A stretch of DNA of 49,504 nt from Candidatus Berkelbacteria bacterium Licking1014_7 (GTDB taxonomy: Bacteria > Patescibacteriota > UBA1384 > GWA2-35-9 > CG2-30-39-44), in assembly GCA_007376535.1 (NCBI GenBank), contig VMGK01000008.1, forward strand, positions 1 through 49,504. The letters run 5' to 3'. This document shows, one piece after another, positions 25,736 through 33,927 of the stretch. The notes below the pieces were generated by a model. It saw only the letters and a list, made by a program, of their open reading frames with translations. It did not search any database and had not been told where the DNA came from. The position numbers were made by a program, and so were the translations under genes. The first letter of the stretch is position 1; the number at the start of each line of letters is the position of its first letter.

Positions 25736-25918
25736 ATTTTTTTTGTATATTGTTTGGTGTATTTTTTTGCGCCATATTAGTATCTTACCTTAAATTCAAA
25801 AAAAATCAAAATTAAAATGTTGCAAGAAACCCCTTTTCACGTTTTTCACGTTTTTCACGTTTTTCGCAACACATTGACTAATCGTCTTACGGTTACGACA
25901 ACGATGCCCGTATCGGCT
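25736..25918. repeat. Tandem CACGTTTTT and dispersed repeat upstream of glyQS
   Basis: No gene. It contains a tandem run of CACGTTTTT units (about 25838-25866) followed by the ACTAATCGTCTTACGGTTACG repeat, which continues into the alr 3' end and has a second copy at 46973-47060. Confidence 0.8.
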
Positions 25919-27079
25919 TTAGGTTACGTCATTCGTCAAATAATTTAGCCGTTGCCGATTGACGATTTGTCTATCTACTAATCTTCTCTCCGCGCTCTCG
26001 GGTAATCTTGAAACAATTTCATGCGGTATTGTGCCAGCCCAACGCGCCAAATCATTGACCGTAATTTCTTCTTTATCCTGCCTGCCCACCAAAATCACCT
26101 CATCCCCCTCAGCCGGCGACATTTTTTGCGACACTCGCATAGCCGACGTGATATCAATAAAAGTATAATCCATATTGATTCTGCCAACAACTTTGCATTT
26201 TTTGCCAGAAACCAAAACCTCCGCCTTTCCAGACAAAGCGCGCGAATATCCGTCCGCATAGCCCGCGCCGATAATCGCCAAGACAAAATCTTTTTTCGCC
26301 TTATAGTCGCAACCATAACTCACGCATTCGCCCTGGCTAACTCCTCTAATTTTCAATATTTTCGCCTTCCAATTCAAAACCGGCGCCAGCGCTAAGACAT
26401 TTTGCTCTGCCAAGCCATAAAGCGCCAGACCCAGACGGATTAATTCAAGCCACACCTGATCATTCAAAAATACAGCGTCAGAGTTGGCAATATGACGCAA
26501 AGGAATTTCCAAATCCTTTTTTTGCAGATCAAAAAGTACCTCAGAAAAAATTTTCCATTGCTTCTCGATCGCCTCGTGATCAGCGCTATTGTAAAAATGA
26601 CTATAAATCCCTTCAACAAAAAGCGAAGAATAATTTTTTGCTTTTTCAACCAATGACACCACTTTAAGCGGATCGCAGCCAAACCGATTCATTCCAGTAT
26701 TTACTTTTATGTGAATAGTCGCCCGTTTGCCAAAAATCTGCGCCTTGCCAGCCAAAAATTCTAAGTCATTCTCGCTATCAATCGTGAGCCGAAAATTACC
26801 TGAAATTGCGCTGCTAAAATCATCGCGAGAGACAGGACCCAAAATCAAAATCGCGCTTTGGGGCAAAATTTTTCTTAAAACCTGCGCTTCAAAAATATCT
26901 GTCACCGCAAACCATTTACAGCCAACTCTATCGAGCGCTAAAGCGCATTTCTCCAAACCGTGCCCGTAAGCATTTGATTTAACCACTCCCATTATTGAAG
27001 TATCACTTCCCACAAAATCGCTAATTTTTTTAAAATTATCTGCCAGCGCCTGCAAATTTATTTCTAAAAAATTATCCAT
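25919..27079 (-). CDS. alr: Alanine racemase with repeat-encoded C-terminal extension
   Basis: Alr is the PLP enzyme making D-Ala for peptidoglycan. The Schiff-base Lys is K34 in GVVKSNAYGHG; the second catalytic Tyr lies in GAGYADGYSRAL, and RINMDYTFID and IPHEIVSRLP are typical. Family members normally end shortly after VSRLPxRxxR. Here about 25 extra residues (AERRLVDRQIVNRQRLNYLTNDVT) follow, encoded by the dispersed repeat shared with 46973-47150, so the element appears to have replaced the original 3' end. The start overlaps the recO stop by 8 nt, implying coupled translation. Confidence 0.93.
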   Translation of the reverse strand: MDNFLEINLQALADNFKKISDFVGSDTSIMGVVKSNAYGHGLEKCALALDRVGCKWFAVTDIFEAQVLRKILPQSAILILGPVSRDDFSSAISGNFRLTIDSENDLEFLAGKAQIFGKRATIHIKVNTGMNRFGCDPLKVVSLVEKAKNYSSLFVEGIYSHFYNSADHEAIEKQWKIFSEVLFDLQKKDLEIPLRHIANSDAVFLNDQVWLELIRLGLALYGLAEQNVLALAPVLNWKAKILKIRGVSQGECVSYGCDYKAKKDFVLAIIGAGYADGYSRALSGKAEVLVSGKKCKVVGRINMDYTFIDITSAMRVSQKMSPAEGDEVILVGRQDKEEITVNDLARWAGTIPHEIVSRLPESAERRLVDRQIVNRQRLNYLTNDVT

Positions 27080-27830
27080 CGCTTAACCGTTTTACTTTTT
27101 TAACAAAGTCCTGCCCGACAAGTTTTCTCTCAGCCAAAAATTCTAAATACCCTTCCAAAATCCTATCTGTTTCCTGAATTAAATTATCCGGAATATTTTC
27201 CAATTTTTTCAAAGTAGAAATATTTTCAATCGCTATCCAACGAATTAATTTTATACAATTGTCGCTTACACCAAAACTCGATTTGTCAGCAACACTGCAA
27301 TCTGAGCACAAAATTCCTCCTTGCAAAAAAGAGAAAAAGTTTTTACCCAGCGCCAACCTTTTCTGGCAAATAACGCACTCGTGCATTTCTGGTTTAAACC
27401 CCAGTTCGCTTACAAACTGCAGTTCAAAAAAAATTTTTGCCACGCTGTGATTCTGCCTGCCTAAAATTTCAATGCTATCTGACAAATGCCCCAAAACCGC
27501 TGGATGTTTTTCGCCCAAAGGCAGGAAAATCTTAACCAATTCCAAAAAATGATAAATCAAACTGGCGTTTTTAAGATCATTTTTGACTTTTGAAAAATTA
27601 TTTATCACCTGCGCATCAATAATCGTATAAAATGTCTTGCCTTTATAAAAATGAAATTTAGCCAAATTCGCCAATTCCAAATGACCGTTTAACCGGGCTA
27701 AAATTTTGCGCGCCCCGCGCGCCAATGCTTGCACCAAGCCAAAGTCCTCGGTAAAAATCCAAATTAAACGGTCGCTCTCTGAAAAATCGCGACGGGCAAC
27801 CACTATCCCTTTGGTTTTAATATTAGGCAT
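27072..27830 (-). CDS. recO: DNA repair protein RecO
   Basis: RecO loads RecA onto SSB-coated DNA with RecR. The N-terminal OB fold reads IKTKGIVVARRDFSESDRLIWIFTEDFGL, followed by ALARGARK and the C-terminal helical domain with a Cys4 zinc site (CVICQKRL ... CSDCS). Length 252 aa is typical. It is cotranscribed with alr (8-nt overlap). Upstream, 286 nt of repeat DNA separate it from the GlmU-like gene, so it probably has its own promoter, which I could not define. Confidence 0.93.
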   Translation of the reverse strand: MPNIKTKGIVVARRDFSESDRLIWIFTEDFGLVQALARGARKILARLNGHLELANLAKFHFYKGKTFYTIIDAQVINNFSKVKNDLKNASLIYHFLELVKIFLPLGEKHPAVLGHLSDSIEILGRQNHSVAKIFFELQFVSELGFKPEMHECVICQKRLALGKNFFSFLQGGILCSDCSVADKSSFGVSDNCIKLIRWIAIENISTLKKLENIPDNLIQETDRILEGYLEFLAERKLVGQDFVKKVKRLSDG

Positions 27831-28116
27831 AATAAATCTATCTCAAAATTCAAGTCGCAAAACATAATTATATCAAATATCAAAAATGATAAATCAAAAT
27901 GACATATCAAACATTAAAAATATTTTTGCTTTTTAATATTTGTTTTTGCTTTTTGACTTTTGCTTTTTGATTTAAGTTTTTACATTTGAGTTGCCTGTCC
28001 CGTAATCCCGTCACTACGGGATGTTCGGGGTGATTTTGAGATTTGCCTGCCCCGTATTGCTCCGCCATCTGGCGGAAGTTTTCGGGGAGATTTGAATTTT
28101 GAGATTTACATTTTGC
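27831..28116. repeat. Repeat block between the GlmU-like gene and recO
   Basis: No gene. It contains an exact inverted copy (27901-27961) of the 61-bp AT-rich element at 43780-43840. Two REP-like palindromes follow: CCCGTAATCCCGTCACTACGGGATGTTCGGGG (about 27994-28026) and CCCCGTATTGCTCCGCCATCTGGCGGAAGTTTTCGGGG (about 28049-28087), each quoted as one contiguous nested hairpin. Confidence 0.8.
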
Positions 28117-28881
28117 CTAAGTATTCTGCGCCTGTTGCAAATCGTCAAAAGTATTAATACCGATGGCGTCAATCCGACGCGCCACTGGGGCGGCTGGCAC
28201 TTTTTCGCCTTGCGCAACAGCAATACCAACCAAATCAGTCAGATAATACTCGCCGGAAATTTTATCTTTTTTAATCTTTGACAAATTTTCGCCCAGCCAG
28301 CGAGTATCAAAAAGATAAGTGCCGACATTGCCTTGTCTAATTTTGAACTCAGTGGCAGTGGCGTTTTTTACTTCAACAACTTTTATCACATTGCTATCTC
28401 TATCTTTAATAATCCTGCCAAAATTTGAATTTTTATCGATCTGTGTTTCGGTGATAATAATTTTTGGTCTATTTTCAGCCATTGCCTGATAGAATTTATT
28501 TAACAAATTTTTAATGGTTTTTCCCCCGAAGTACGGATGGTCGCCGTTTAACACAATCGTCGGAAAAGGACTATTTTTTACATAAGAAATCGCTTTCAGG
28601 GTCGCGTGTCCGGTGCCTAACTGGCGGCGCTGCCAAGCGAATTCAACTGCCTTGGCGCTTTTTATTTTTCTCTTCTCGCTTTTAATATAATCAATCACCA
28701 TTTGCCCGCGAAAGCCAACCACAAAAATTATTTTATTAATCTCTGCGATCTTTGACATTGTCTTCAATATCCGTCCAATCATCGGCTTGCCTTTCACTTC
28801 AAATAAAACTTTAGGGCGCGCCTTGACGTTTAACCGAATCCCCTTTCCCCCGGCTAAAACAATCAAATTTACTTTTTTCAT
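28117..28881 (-). CDS. GlmU-like sugar-phosphate nucleotidyltransferase (N-terminal domain only)
   Basis: This is a single-domain nucleotidyltransferase (254 aa). The pyrophosphorylase signature is LIVLAGGKGIRLN followed by RPKVLFEVKGKPM. LGTGHATLKAI, VLNGDHPYF, GNVGTYLFDT and GEYYLTDLV match the uridyltransferase half of GlmU, which makes UDP-GlcNAc from GlcNAc-1-phosphate. The left-handed beta-helix acetyltransferase half is missing, so acetylation must be done elsewhere or the substrate differs. The track start at 28980 reads into mutM; the ATG at 28881 is preferred, with a TATAAC -10 ending 6 nt upstream. It probably supplies nucleotide sugars for wall or polysaccharide synthesis. Confidence 0.85.
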   Translation of the reverse strand: MKKVNLIVLAGGKGIRLNVKARPKVLFEVKGKPMIGRILKTMSKIAEINKIIFVVGFRGQMVIDYIKSEKRKIKSAKAVEFAWQRRQLGTGHATLKAISYVKNSPFPTIVLNGDHPYFGGKTIKNLLNKFYQAMAENRPKIIITETQIDKNSNFGRIIKDRDSNVIKVVEVKNATATEFKIRQGNVGTYLFDTRWLGENLSKIKKDKISGEYYLTDLVGIAVAQGEKVPAAPVARRIDAIGINTFDDLQQAQNT

Positions 28882-28887
28882 ATTTTT

Positions 28888-28893
28888 GTTATA
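28888..28893 (-). promoter_or_regulatory. -10 box of the GlmU-like gene
   Basis: TATAAC with an upstream TG (TGCTATAAC), ending 6 nt before the ATG, the same geometry and near-identical sequence as at murG. Confidence 0.55.
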
Positions 28894-28908
28894 GCACAAT
28901 TTTAGGAT

Positions 28909-28938
28909 AAAAAAAAGAGACGGCGCAGAGCCGCTGTC
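28909..28938 (-). terminator. Probable intrinsic terminator after mutM
   Basis: On the minus strand CGGC-TCTGC-GCCG, with weaker outer pairs, is followed by TCTTTTTTT, about 20 nt after the mutM stop and before the next promoter. Confidence 0.5.
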
Positions 28939-28958
28939 GAATTTTACATTTTGTAAAT

Positions 28959-29855
28959 TTATACTTGGCAGTGCGGGCAAAAATAGGCGCTTCTTTGCCC
29001 GATTTTTTTGCGCTTGATTTTACCGGCGCATTTTCGGCATTTTTCGCCTTCCCTTGCATAAACCCCTGCCTCATCCAAATAGCCGCCTTTTGATCCGTCA
29101 ACTTTACGATAATCAGACATTGAAGTTCCGCCCAATTTAACCGCTTTGCTTAAAACCCTATTGATGGACTGATAAATTTTTCGAATTTCTCGCGCAGTCA
29201 AACTGCCAGCCGCTCTCCCCGGCAAAACACCAGCGCAAAATAAAATTTCTGATGAATAAATATTACCAATGCCAGCAATTAATTTTTGATCCTGCAACAA
29301 ATCCTTTATCCTGCGCCTCGGATATTTTTGAATTATACTATTTAGATTAGAAACCCCTAAAATGAGTAGTTCCCCGCTTTTCCTATCATTTTTAGTATAG
29401 GGTAATGGTTCAAAGCCCAAATCAGATAATAATGTTTTTAATTCCCCTTGATCAACAATTTTAATCCAGCCAAAAACCCGCAAGTCATTGAAAAACAAAC
29501 GCGAACCATCGTCAAATTCAAAATATACCCGCGTGTATTTGTGGGGTAATTTATCTTGTCTGCGATACATCTCGTCTGGATGACCACCGACCACTTTGTT
29601 ATTTGGAATTTTCTGGCTTTGCCAGATAAGCTGTCCAGTCATTTTGAGATGAATCAGCAAATATTTCCCCCTTTCCAACTCAAAAATAATATATTTGGCG
29701 CGCCGACGGACAGCGATAATTTTCTTGCCCAAAATCTCGCTTCTCTCTCCCAGAAAACTTTTTTTATTTAAAATTTTAACCGCGCTAATTTTCTTGCCCG
29801 ACAATACTTTATCCAAACCACGAACAATCGTTTCCACTTCTGGCAACTCTGGCAT
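28959..29855 (-). CDS. mutM: Formamidopyrimidine-DNA glycosylase (Fpg/MutM)
   Basis: This bifunctional glycosylase/AP lyase removes 8-oxoguanine and formamidopyrimidines. The mature N-terminus PELPEVETIVRGL supplies catalytic Pro1/Glu2. LIHLKMTGQL, the H2TH region with LLQDQKLIAGIGNIYSSEILF, and the C-terminal C4 zinc finger CRKC...CPHC follow. From the ATG at 29855 it is 298 aa, slightly longer than usual because of an insertion near IWQSQKIPNNKVVGGHPDEM. The start overlaps the stop of an upstream microprotein gene (TAATG) and has an AAGGAGGAG site, so the two are translationally coupled. The track start at 30059 is an over-extension. Confidence 0.96.
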   Translation of the reverse strand: MPELPEVETIVRGLDKVLSGKKISAVKILNKKSFLGERSEILGKKIIAVRRRAKYIIFELERGKYLLIHLKMTGQLIWQSQKIPNNKVVGGHPDEMYRRQDKLPHKYTRVYFEFDDGSRLFFNDLRVFGWIKIVDQGELKTLLSDLGFEPLPYTKNDRKSGELLILGVSNLNSIIQKYPRRRIKDLLQDQKLIAGIGNIYSSEILFCAGVLPGRAAGSLTAREIRKIYQSINRVLSKAVKLGGTSMSDYRKVDGSKGGYLDEAGVYAREGEKCRKCAGKIKRKKIGQRSAYFCPHCQV

Positions 29856-29986
29856 TACTCCTCCTTGCCCAAATCCAATAGACCAGCCAAAATCAAAAAT
29901 GTCGCCACAATTGTAAGCCCGGCATCGCGCCAAACAAAAATAAGCGCGCCTGCCACAATTGCCAACACCGCTTTTAAATATTTCAT
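29855..29986 (-). CDS. 43-aa two-helix membrane microprotein coupled to mutM
   Basis: An ORF too short for the track starts MKYLKAVLAIVAGALIFVWR and continues LTIVATFLILAGLLDLG. It has two hydrophobic segments separated by WRDAG, an AGGGAG-like site upstream, and a stop overlapping the mutM ATG (TAATG). Its own end encodes the mutM Shine-Dalgarno site (AAGGAGGAG). I do not recognise a family; a coupling leader or small membrane protein are both plausible. Confidence 0.65.
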   Translation of the reverse strand: MKYLKAVLAIVAGALIFVWRDAGLTIVATFLILAGLLDLGKEE

Positions 29987-30051
29987 AATTGCTCCCTTTT
30001 TTTATGTTATACGACTGACGTAATTTTCGGCTTATCAGTTGTCCAGTTATA

Positions 30052-30888
30052 TCACACAAACGTAAATACTATAATCGCGCCGATCGCCAACATACCAAAA
30101 ATATACTTAATTTGCAATTTCTCGCGCAAAACAATTTTATCCAAAATCAAAACCAAAAACGGACTCAAGACCAAAATCATTGTCGTTGACACCACCCCTA
30201 ATTTATCATACCCGACATACTGAATTATTTTGAAAAGCGCGCCGAAAAGCCCTACTCCCAACACGCCTCCCCATTGCTTCTTTGAGATATTAGAAAATTT
30301 TACTGGTTTAATCGCGGTAAACGTAATTGCCACCAAAAGCGCGCGGGAAAAATAAAGCGCGGCTGGCGACCAAACCGCTAACAAACTTTTTACCACCACT
30401 GCTTCCAGCGCAATTAAAATTACTGCCACCAGCAACCACTTATCGTACTGGCTAAAATTAAAATGCTGTTTTTTAATATGAGTTAAAATCAATACTACAC
30501 TGACTGCTATTGCTGCTAATAAATGTTTCACTTCCCGTTCCTCAGGCAAAAACAAAGCCGAAGCCACAACCGTGAACAGCGGAGCGGTCATCACAATCAA
30601 CTCGTAATGATCCAGTTCTTCGCGCCAAAGCGCCTGAGTATTTAGCCAATTCCACCAAACTGCCAACGTCACCATCGCGCCGAATAATAGTAAAAATTTC
30701 AGACCCGTTGCTTCAGCGGCGTCAAGATACCCAAACCAGTAAAGGGATAAAGCGCTGAACCCTGCCAGCGACCAGAAGATTAAAGTATTAAAATAGTTGC
30801 AGGTTAATTTTTGTTTTGCCAATGTCCATTTACTGATTATTACTGCGGAAATATCTGCCGCCACTGCTAAAAAAATTAAATAAAACAT
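30052..30888 (-). CDS. EamA/DMT-superfamily transporter
   Basis: This polytopic membrane protein (278 aa) has about ten hydrophobic segments arranged as two five-helix halves, as in EamA-type drug/metabolite transporters. The second half contains LLAVWSPAALYFSRALLVAI and VVSTTMILVLSPFLVLILDKIVLREKL; the latter resembles the conserved end of an EamA repeat (P-x-x-x-x-x-x-x-x-x-x-x-GE). Substrate unknown. It starts 3 nt after the metG stop, so cotranscription is very likely. A promoter-like TCAGTCGTATAACAT motif lies just after it, ahead of the mutM microprotein. Confidence 0.8.
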   Translation of the reverse strand: MFYLIFLAVAADISAVIISKWTLAKQKLTCNYFNTLIFWSLAGFSALSLYWFGYLDAAEATGLKFLLLFGAMVTLAVWWNWLNTQALWREELDHYELIVMTAPLFTVVASALFLPEEREVKHLLAAIAVSVVLILTHIKKQHFNFSQYDKWLLVAVILIALEAVVVKSLLAVWSPAALYFSRALLVAITFTAIKPVKFSNISKKQWGGVLGVGLFGALFKIIQYVGYDKLGVVSTTMILVLSPFLVLILDKIVLREKLQIKYIFGMLAIGAIIVFTFV

Positions 30889-30891
30889 ATA

Positions 30892-32328
30892 TTAAATTCT
30901 CGGGAAAAGCGCCACTGGTTTTAAGGTTTTCAACTGCCTTAAAATCTCTTGATTAGTTTGCGGCAAAAATGGTTCTAATTCTATGGCAATTTCGTAAATA
31001 CCATTATTCAATTTTTGCAGTTCAATATTTTTGCCCTTTTCCCAAAGCCGATTTTGCGAAATAAAATTATTCCAATATCTTACAGAATCCCAAATTTCAC
31101 TTAATTTTTTATTTTTAATTTGAATTTTTGATTTTTGTCCCGAACTTGTTTCGGGGATTTTTAATTTCGCGAAAAGCGGTATACTTCTCTGAATTAAATT
31201 GCCCAATTCATTTGCCAATAATCCATTATAAATCTCCTCAAACCGTTTTTGCGACCAGTCGCCATCGCCAAATTCTGACAATTCTTTCAACAAATAAAAA
31301 CGCACGCTATCTGTACCGTATTTTTCAATATATTCTAACGGATCTATCACATTGCCTAACGTCTTGGACATTTTTTGACCGATTGACTGAATAAACCCGT
31401 GCACGCGAATCTCGTCAGGCAGTCGCAAGCCGGCTGACATTAACATTCCCAGCCAAATTAAGCCGTGAAAACGCAAAATATCCTTTCCGATAAAATGAAT
31501 AATTCTATCAAAACTCTGCCATTTTTTTGTTATCTGGCTAAAATTTTCTTGCTTCAAACCTAACCCTGAAATATAATTAATCAGCGCGTCGCACCAGACA
31601 TAGATCGTCTGATAATTGCGAATTGATAATTGCGAATTGATAATTTTTTCTTTTTCTTTTTTCCTTTTTCTATCGGTGCCATCAGGCACCGACACGCCCC
31701 ATGGTAGTTTATCGCTCGAACGGGAGAAAGAAATGTCCTCCGCATCTTTAACAAGATTTAAGAGTTCGTTTTTCCGACTTTGGGGATATATTCTAATTTC
31801 GTCTTTTTCTATCGCCTTAAATATCCGATCTTTATATTTTTCTAATCGAAAAAAATAATTTACCTCTTTAATCTTTTCTGGCGCTTTTTTATGATACGGA
31901 CATTTTCCGTTTTGCAAATCGCGTTTTAAGACAAAGGCTTCGCAATCCACACAATATAGTCCTTCGTATGCTTTTAAGTATATATCTTTTGATTTTTCCA
32001 GCAATTTCCAAAACTCTTGGGCAATTTTTTTATGATAAGCGCTTGAAGTACGGATAAAATTATCTTGCGAGATATTTAATTTTTTAGTCAAGGCAAAAAA
32101 CAAGGCGCTGTTTTGATCAACAAAATCTTGCGTCTTGATATTTTCTTTTTGCGCCGCGTCCTGAATTTTCTGACCATTTTCATCAGTGCCAGTCAAGAAA
32201 AACACTTGGTTTGTCTGGCGCAGTTGGCGCGCCAAAACATCAGCCAGCACCAACTCCCATGCGTGCCCAATATGGGGCTTAGCATTAGCATAAGCAATTG
32301 AGGTAGTAATCAAAATATTTTTCTTCAT
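30892..32328 (-). CDS. metG: Methionyl-tRNA synthetase with an in-frame palindromic insert
   Basis: This class I synthetase charges tRNA-Met. The chain begins MKKNILITTSIAYANAKPHI with the HIGH motif (HIGHA), then TGTDENGQKI, a connective peptide with Cys pairs (CVDC and a later C), and KMSKTLGNVI for KMSKS. From the ATG at 32328 it is 478 aa, lacking the C-terminal tRNA-binding extension. Between the catalytic and anticodon-binding regions it carries PETSSGQKSKIQIKNKK, encoded by a REP-like palindrome (about 31120-31160) also found in the EndoQ-like gene. The ATG lies directly after a MITE-like element whose end supplies a GAGG ribosome-site match; the longer track start reads through the element. 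Confidence 0.95.
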   Translation of the reverse strand: MKKNILITTSIAYANAKPHIGHAWELVLADVLARQLRQTNQVFFLTGTDENGQKIQDAAQKENIKTQDFVDQNSALFFALTKKLNISQDNFIRTSSAYHKKIAQEFWKLLEKSKDIYLKAYEGLYCVDCEAFVLKRDLQNGKCPYHKKAPEKIKEVNYFFRLEKYKDRIFKAIEKDEIRIYPQSRKNELLNLVKDAEDISFSRSSDKLPWGVSVPDGTDRKRKKEKEKIINSQLSIRNYQTIYVWCDALINYISGLGLKQENFSQITKKWQSFDRIIHFIGKDILRFHGLIWLGMLMSAGLRLPDEIRVHGFIQSIGQKMSKTLGNVIDPLEYIEKYGTDSVRFYLLKELSEFGDGDWSQKRFEEIYNGLLANELGNLIQRSIPLFAKLKIPETSSGQKSKIQIKNKKLSEIWDSVRYWNNFISQNRLWEKGKNIELQKLNNGIYEIAIELEPFLPQTNQEILRQLKTLKPVALFPRI

Positions 32329-32330
32329 AG

Positions 32331-32490
32331 AGACCTCTTGCGTAATAATTTTCGCAACGAAATTTTCAGATTTTGAGCGAGGCAAAGCAAAAATTTTGAG
32401 ACATATACAGAGTATCTGTTGAAAAATTTTTGCAAAGCCGCAGCCAAAAATATGGAAATTGCAGTAGAAAGATTATTGCGCGAGAGGTCT
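32331..32490. mobile_element. MITE-like element abutting metG
   Basis: A 160-bp AT-rich element with terminal inverted repeats AGACCTCTTGCGTAATAA and TTATTGCGCGAGAGGTCT (two mismatches), flanked on both sides by ATAG, a probable 4-bp target duplication. It carries no ORF. The left terminus occurs alone at 21047-21082. The element sits 2 nt from the metG ATG and so forms its immediate 5' leader. Confidence 0.75.
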
Positions 32491-32523
32491 ATAGAACAAT
32501 CATAGCAAAAAACCAACCTAAAA

Positions 32524-33858
32524 TCAAAACAAACTTTTTTGGGCGGATTTTTCCCGATCCCCGTCTTTGAAAACTTTCACTTTTCCAAACTCGCCGTCAT
32601 AGCCCGGATCAATAAAAATATCGCCTTTCCGAACCCGCATAATCCCTTCAATAATCCGCTCGTTTGTCTGATTTTTCAAATCGCTCGGGCTTACATCTTC
32701 TAAAATTGCCAACTCTGAACCGAATTCCCGAATCAATCTCGTATATTCGTTTTTGACTGTCAAAGTATTTTCGCCCACCCGAAAACTTTCAGCGATAATT
32801 TGCGACAATTGAACCAAGGACTTATAAGACGCTGGATTTTCGGGTTTTCCCCCCACCGGACGATCCGCCAGTTCATCAACCCGATAAATCACCCCCAGAG
32901 TCATTGGTCTGCCACACTTTGGACACAAATTTTCATCTGCAACTTTTGATTTTTGTCCCGAATTTGTTTCGGGATTGATTTTTGATTTATTTTTATGGTC
33001 GGTCTTGTATCCGCAGGCGCGGTGCCCGGACCAATGGTATTTTCCTTCCTCCGGATAAAATTCTATCGTATAGGCAAAATGCGAGTTATTCTCATTAAAA
33101 CCGTGTTCACGAAAATTAGCGCTCCCCTCTTTTAACATTTTTCTTAACAAATCATAAGTAAGCGCTTCGCCTTTTTTCAGATAAAATATATTCGCTTCGC
33201 GCGCAATATTGCCCAACGAATGCCCATCGCCGTTTGACACTAACGCAAAATTATCCAAGTCGGACACGCGCCAATTCATCGCTGGATCTGACGAAAGTCC
33301 GGTTTCCACCGCCAAAATTCTTGATGTTAAGTCGCGAAAACATTCTTTAATACTGTCATAACCGGATTTTGACCCAAGCACAGAAAACCAAGGCGTCCAA
33401 ATATGCGCCGGTATTATAATCGCGCGTTGGTCGCATTCCAGCGCGATTTTTGCCAAATTGTAGGCGGAAATTCCCAAAATCGGTCGCCCGTCAGAATATA
33501 AATTCCCGATATTGGTTAATCGCTCGTTAAATTTTTCCACTGCCGCAAAATTAGGCATTAAAAACACCAAATGGATTCTGCGCACTTTGCCAAATTCAGC
33601 ATAAATGCAAGAAATCTCAGTAGATAAAACAAATTTTATCTCGTCGCTCTCACCCTTTAATTGGTAAAGTCCGCTACCCGCCTCGGCTAAATTTTTTTTG
33701 AGTGCTGAAAACCAAAACGGATGGGTAAAATCCGCTGTGCCCAATAAATTTACACCTTTGTATTTGGCCCACAACCGCAAATTTTCCAATGTCATTTCGG
33801 CTGAAGTGGCGCGGGAAAATTTAGAGTGAAAATGTAAATCAGCCACTATTTTTTGCAT
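32524..33858 (-). CDS. EndoQ-like PHP-domain endonuclease
   Basis: The N-terminal PHP domain starts VADLHFHSKFSRATS and contains TADFTHPFW, STEISC, PAHIWTPW, ETGLSSDP and SNGDGHS, the metal ligands of PHP hydrolases. A zinc-finger part (RACGYK ... CPKCGRP) and a C-terminal region containing GVIYRVDELADRP follow. This order and the 444 aa length fit the endonuclease Q family (TIGR00375-like), which nicks 5' of deaminated bases in repair. Between the two zinc half-sites lies PETNSGQKSK, encoded by a REP-like palindrome shared with metG. A CATAAT -10 ends 6 nt before the ATG. It stands alone between metG and the polysaccharide block. Confidence 0.82.
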   Translation of the reverse strand: MQKIVADLHFHSKFSRATSAEMTLENLRLWAKYKGVNLLGTADFTHPFWFSALKKNLAEAGSGLYQLKGESDEIKFVLSTEISCIYAEFGKVRRIHLVFLMPNFAAVEKFNERLTNIGNLYSDGRPILGISAYNLAKIALECDQRAIIIPAHIWTPWFSVLGSKSGYDSIKECFRDLTSRILAVETGLSSDPAMNWRVSDLDNFALVSNGDGHSLGNIAREANIFYLKKGEALTYDLLRKMLKEGSANFREHGFNENNSHFAYTIEFYPEEGKYHWSGHRACGYKTDHKNKSKINPETNSGQKSKVADENLCPKCGRPMTLGVIYRVDELADRPVGGKPENPASYKSLVQLSQIIAESFRVGENTLTVKNEYTRLIREFGSELAILEDVSPSDLKNQTNERIIEGIMRVRKGDIFIDPGYDGEFGKVKVFKDGDREKSAQKSLF

Positions 33859-33864
33859 AAAATC

Positions 33865-33870
33865 ATTATG
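33865..33870 (-). promoter_or_regulatory. -10 box of the EndoQ-like gene
   Basis: CATAAT preceded by TG (TGTCATAAT), ending 6 nt before the ATG. Same near-leaderless geometry as murG and the GlmU-like gene. Confidence 0.5.
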
Positions 33871-33927
33871 ACATAAATACTATTCCTAATCAAACACGCA
33901 TATTATCTCAAATTATCGCGTATTACC

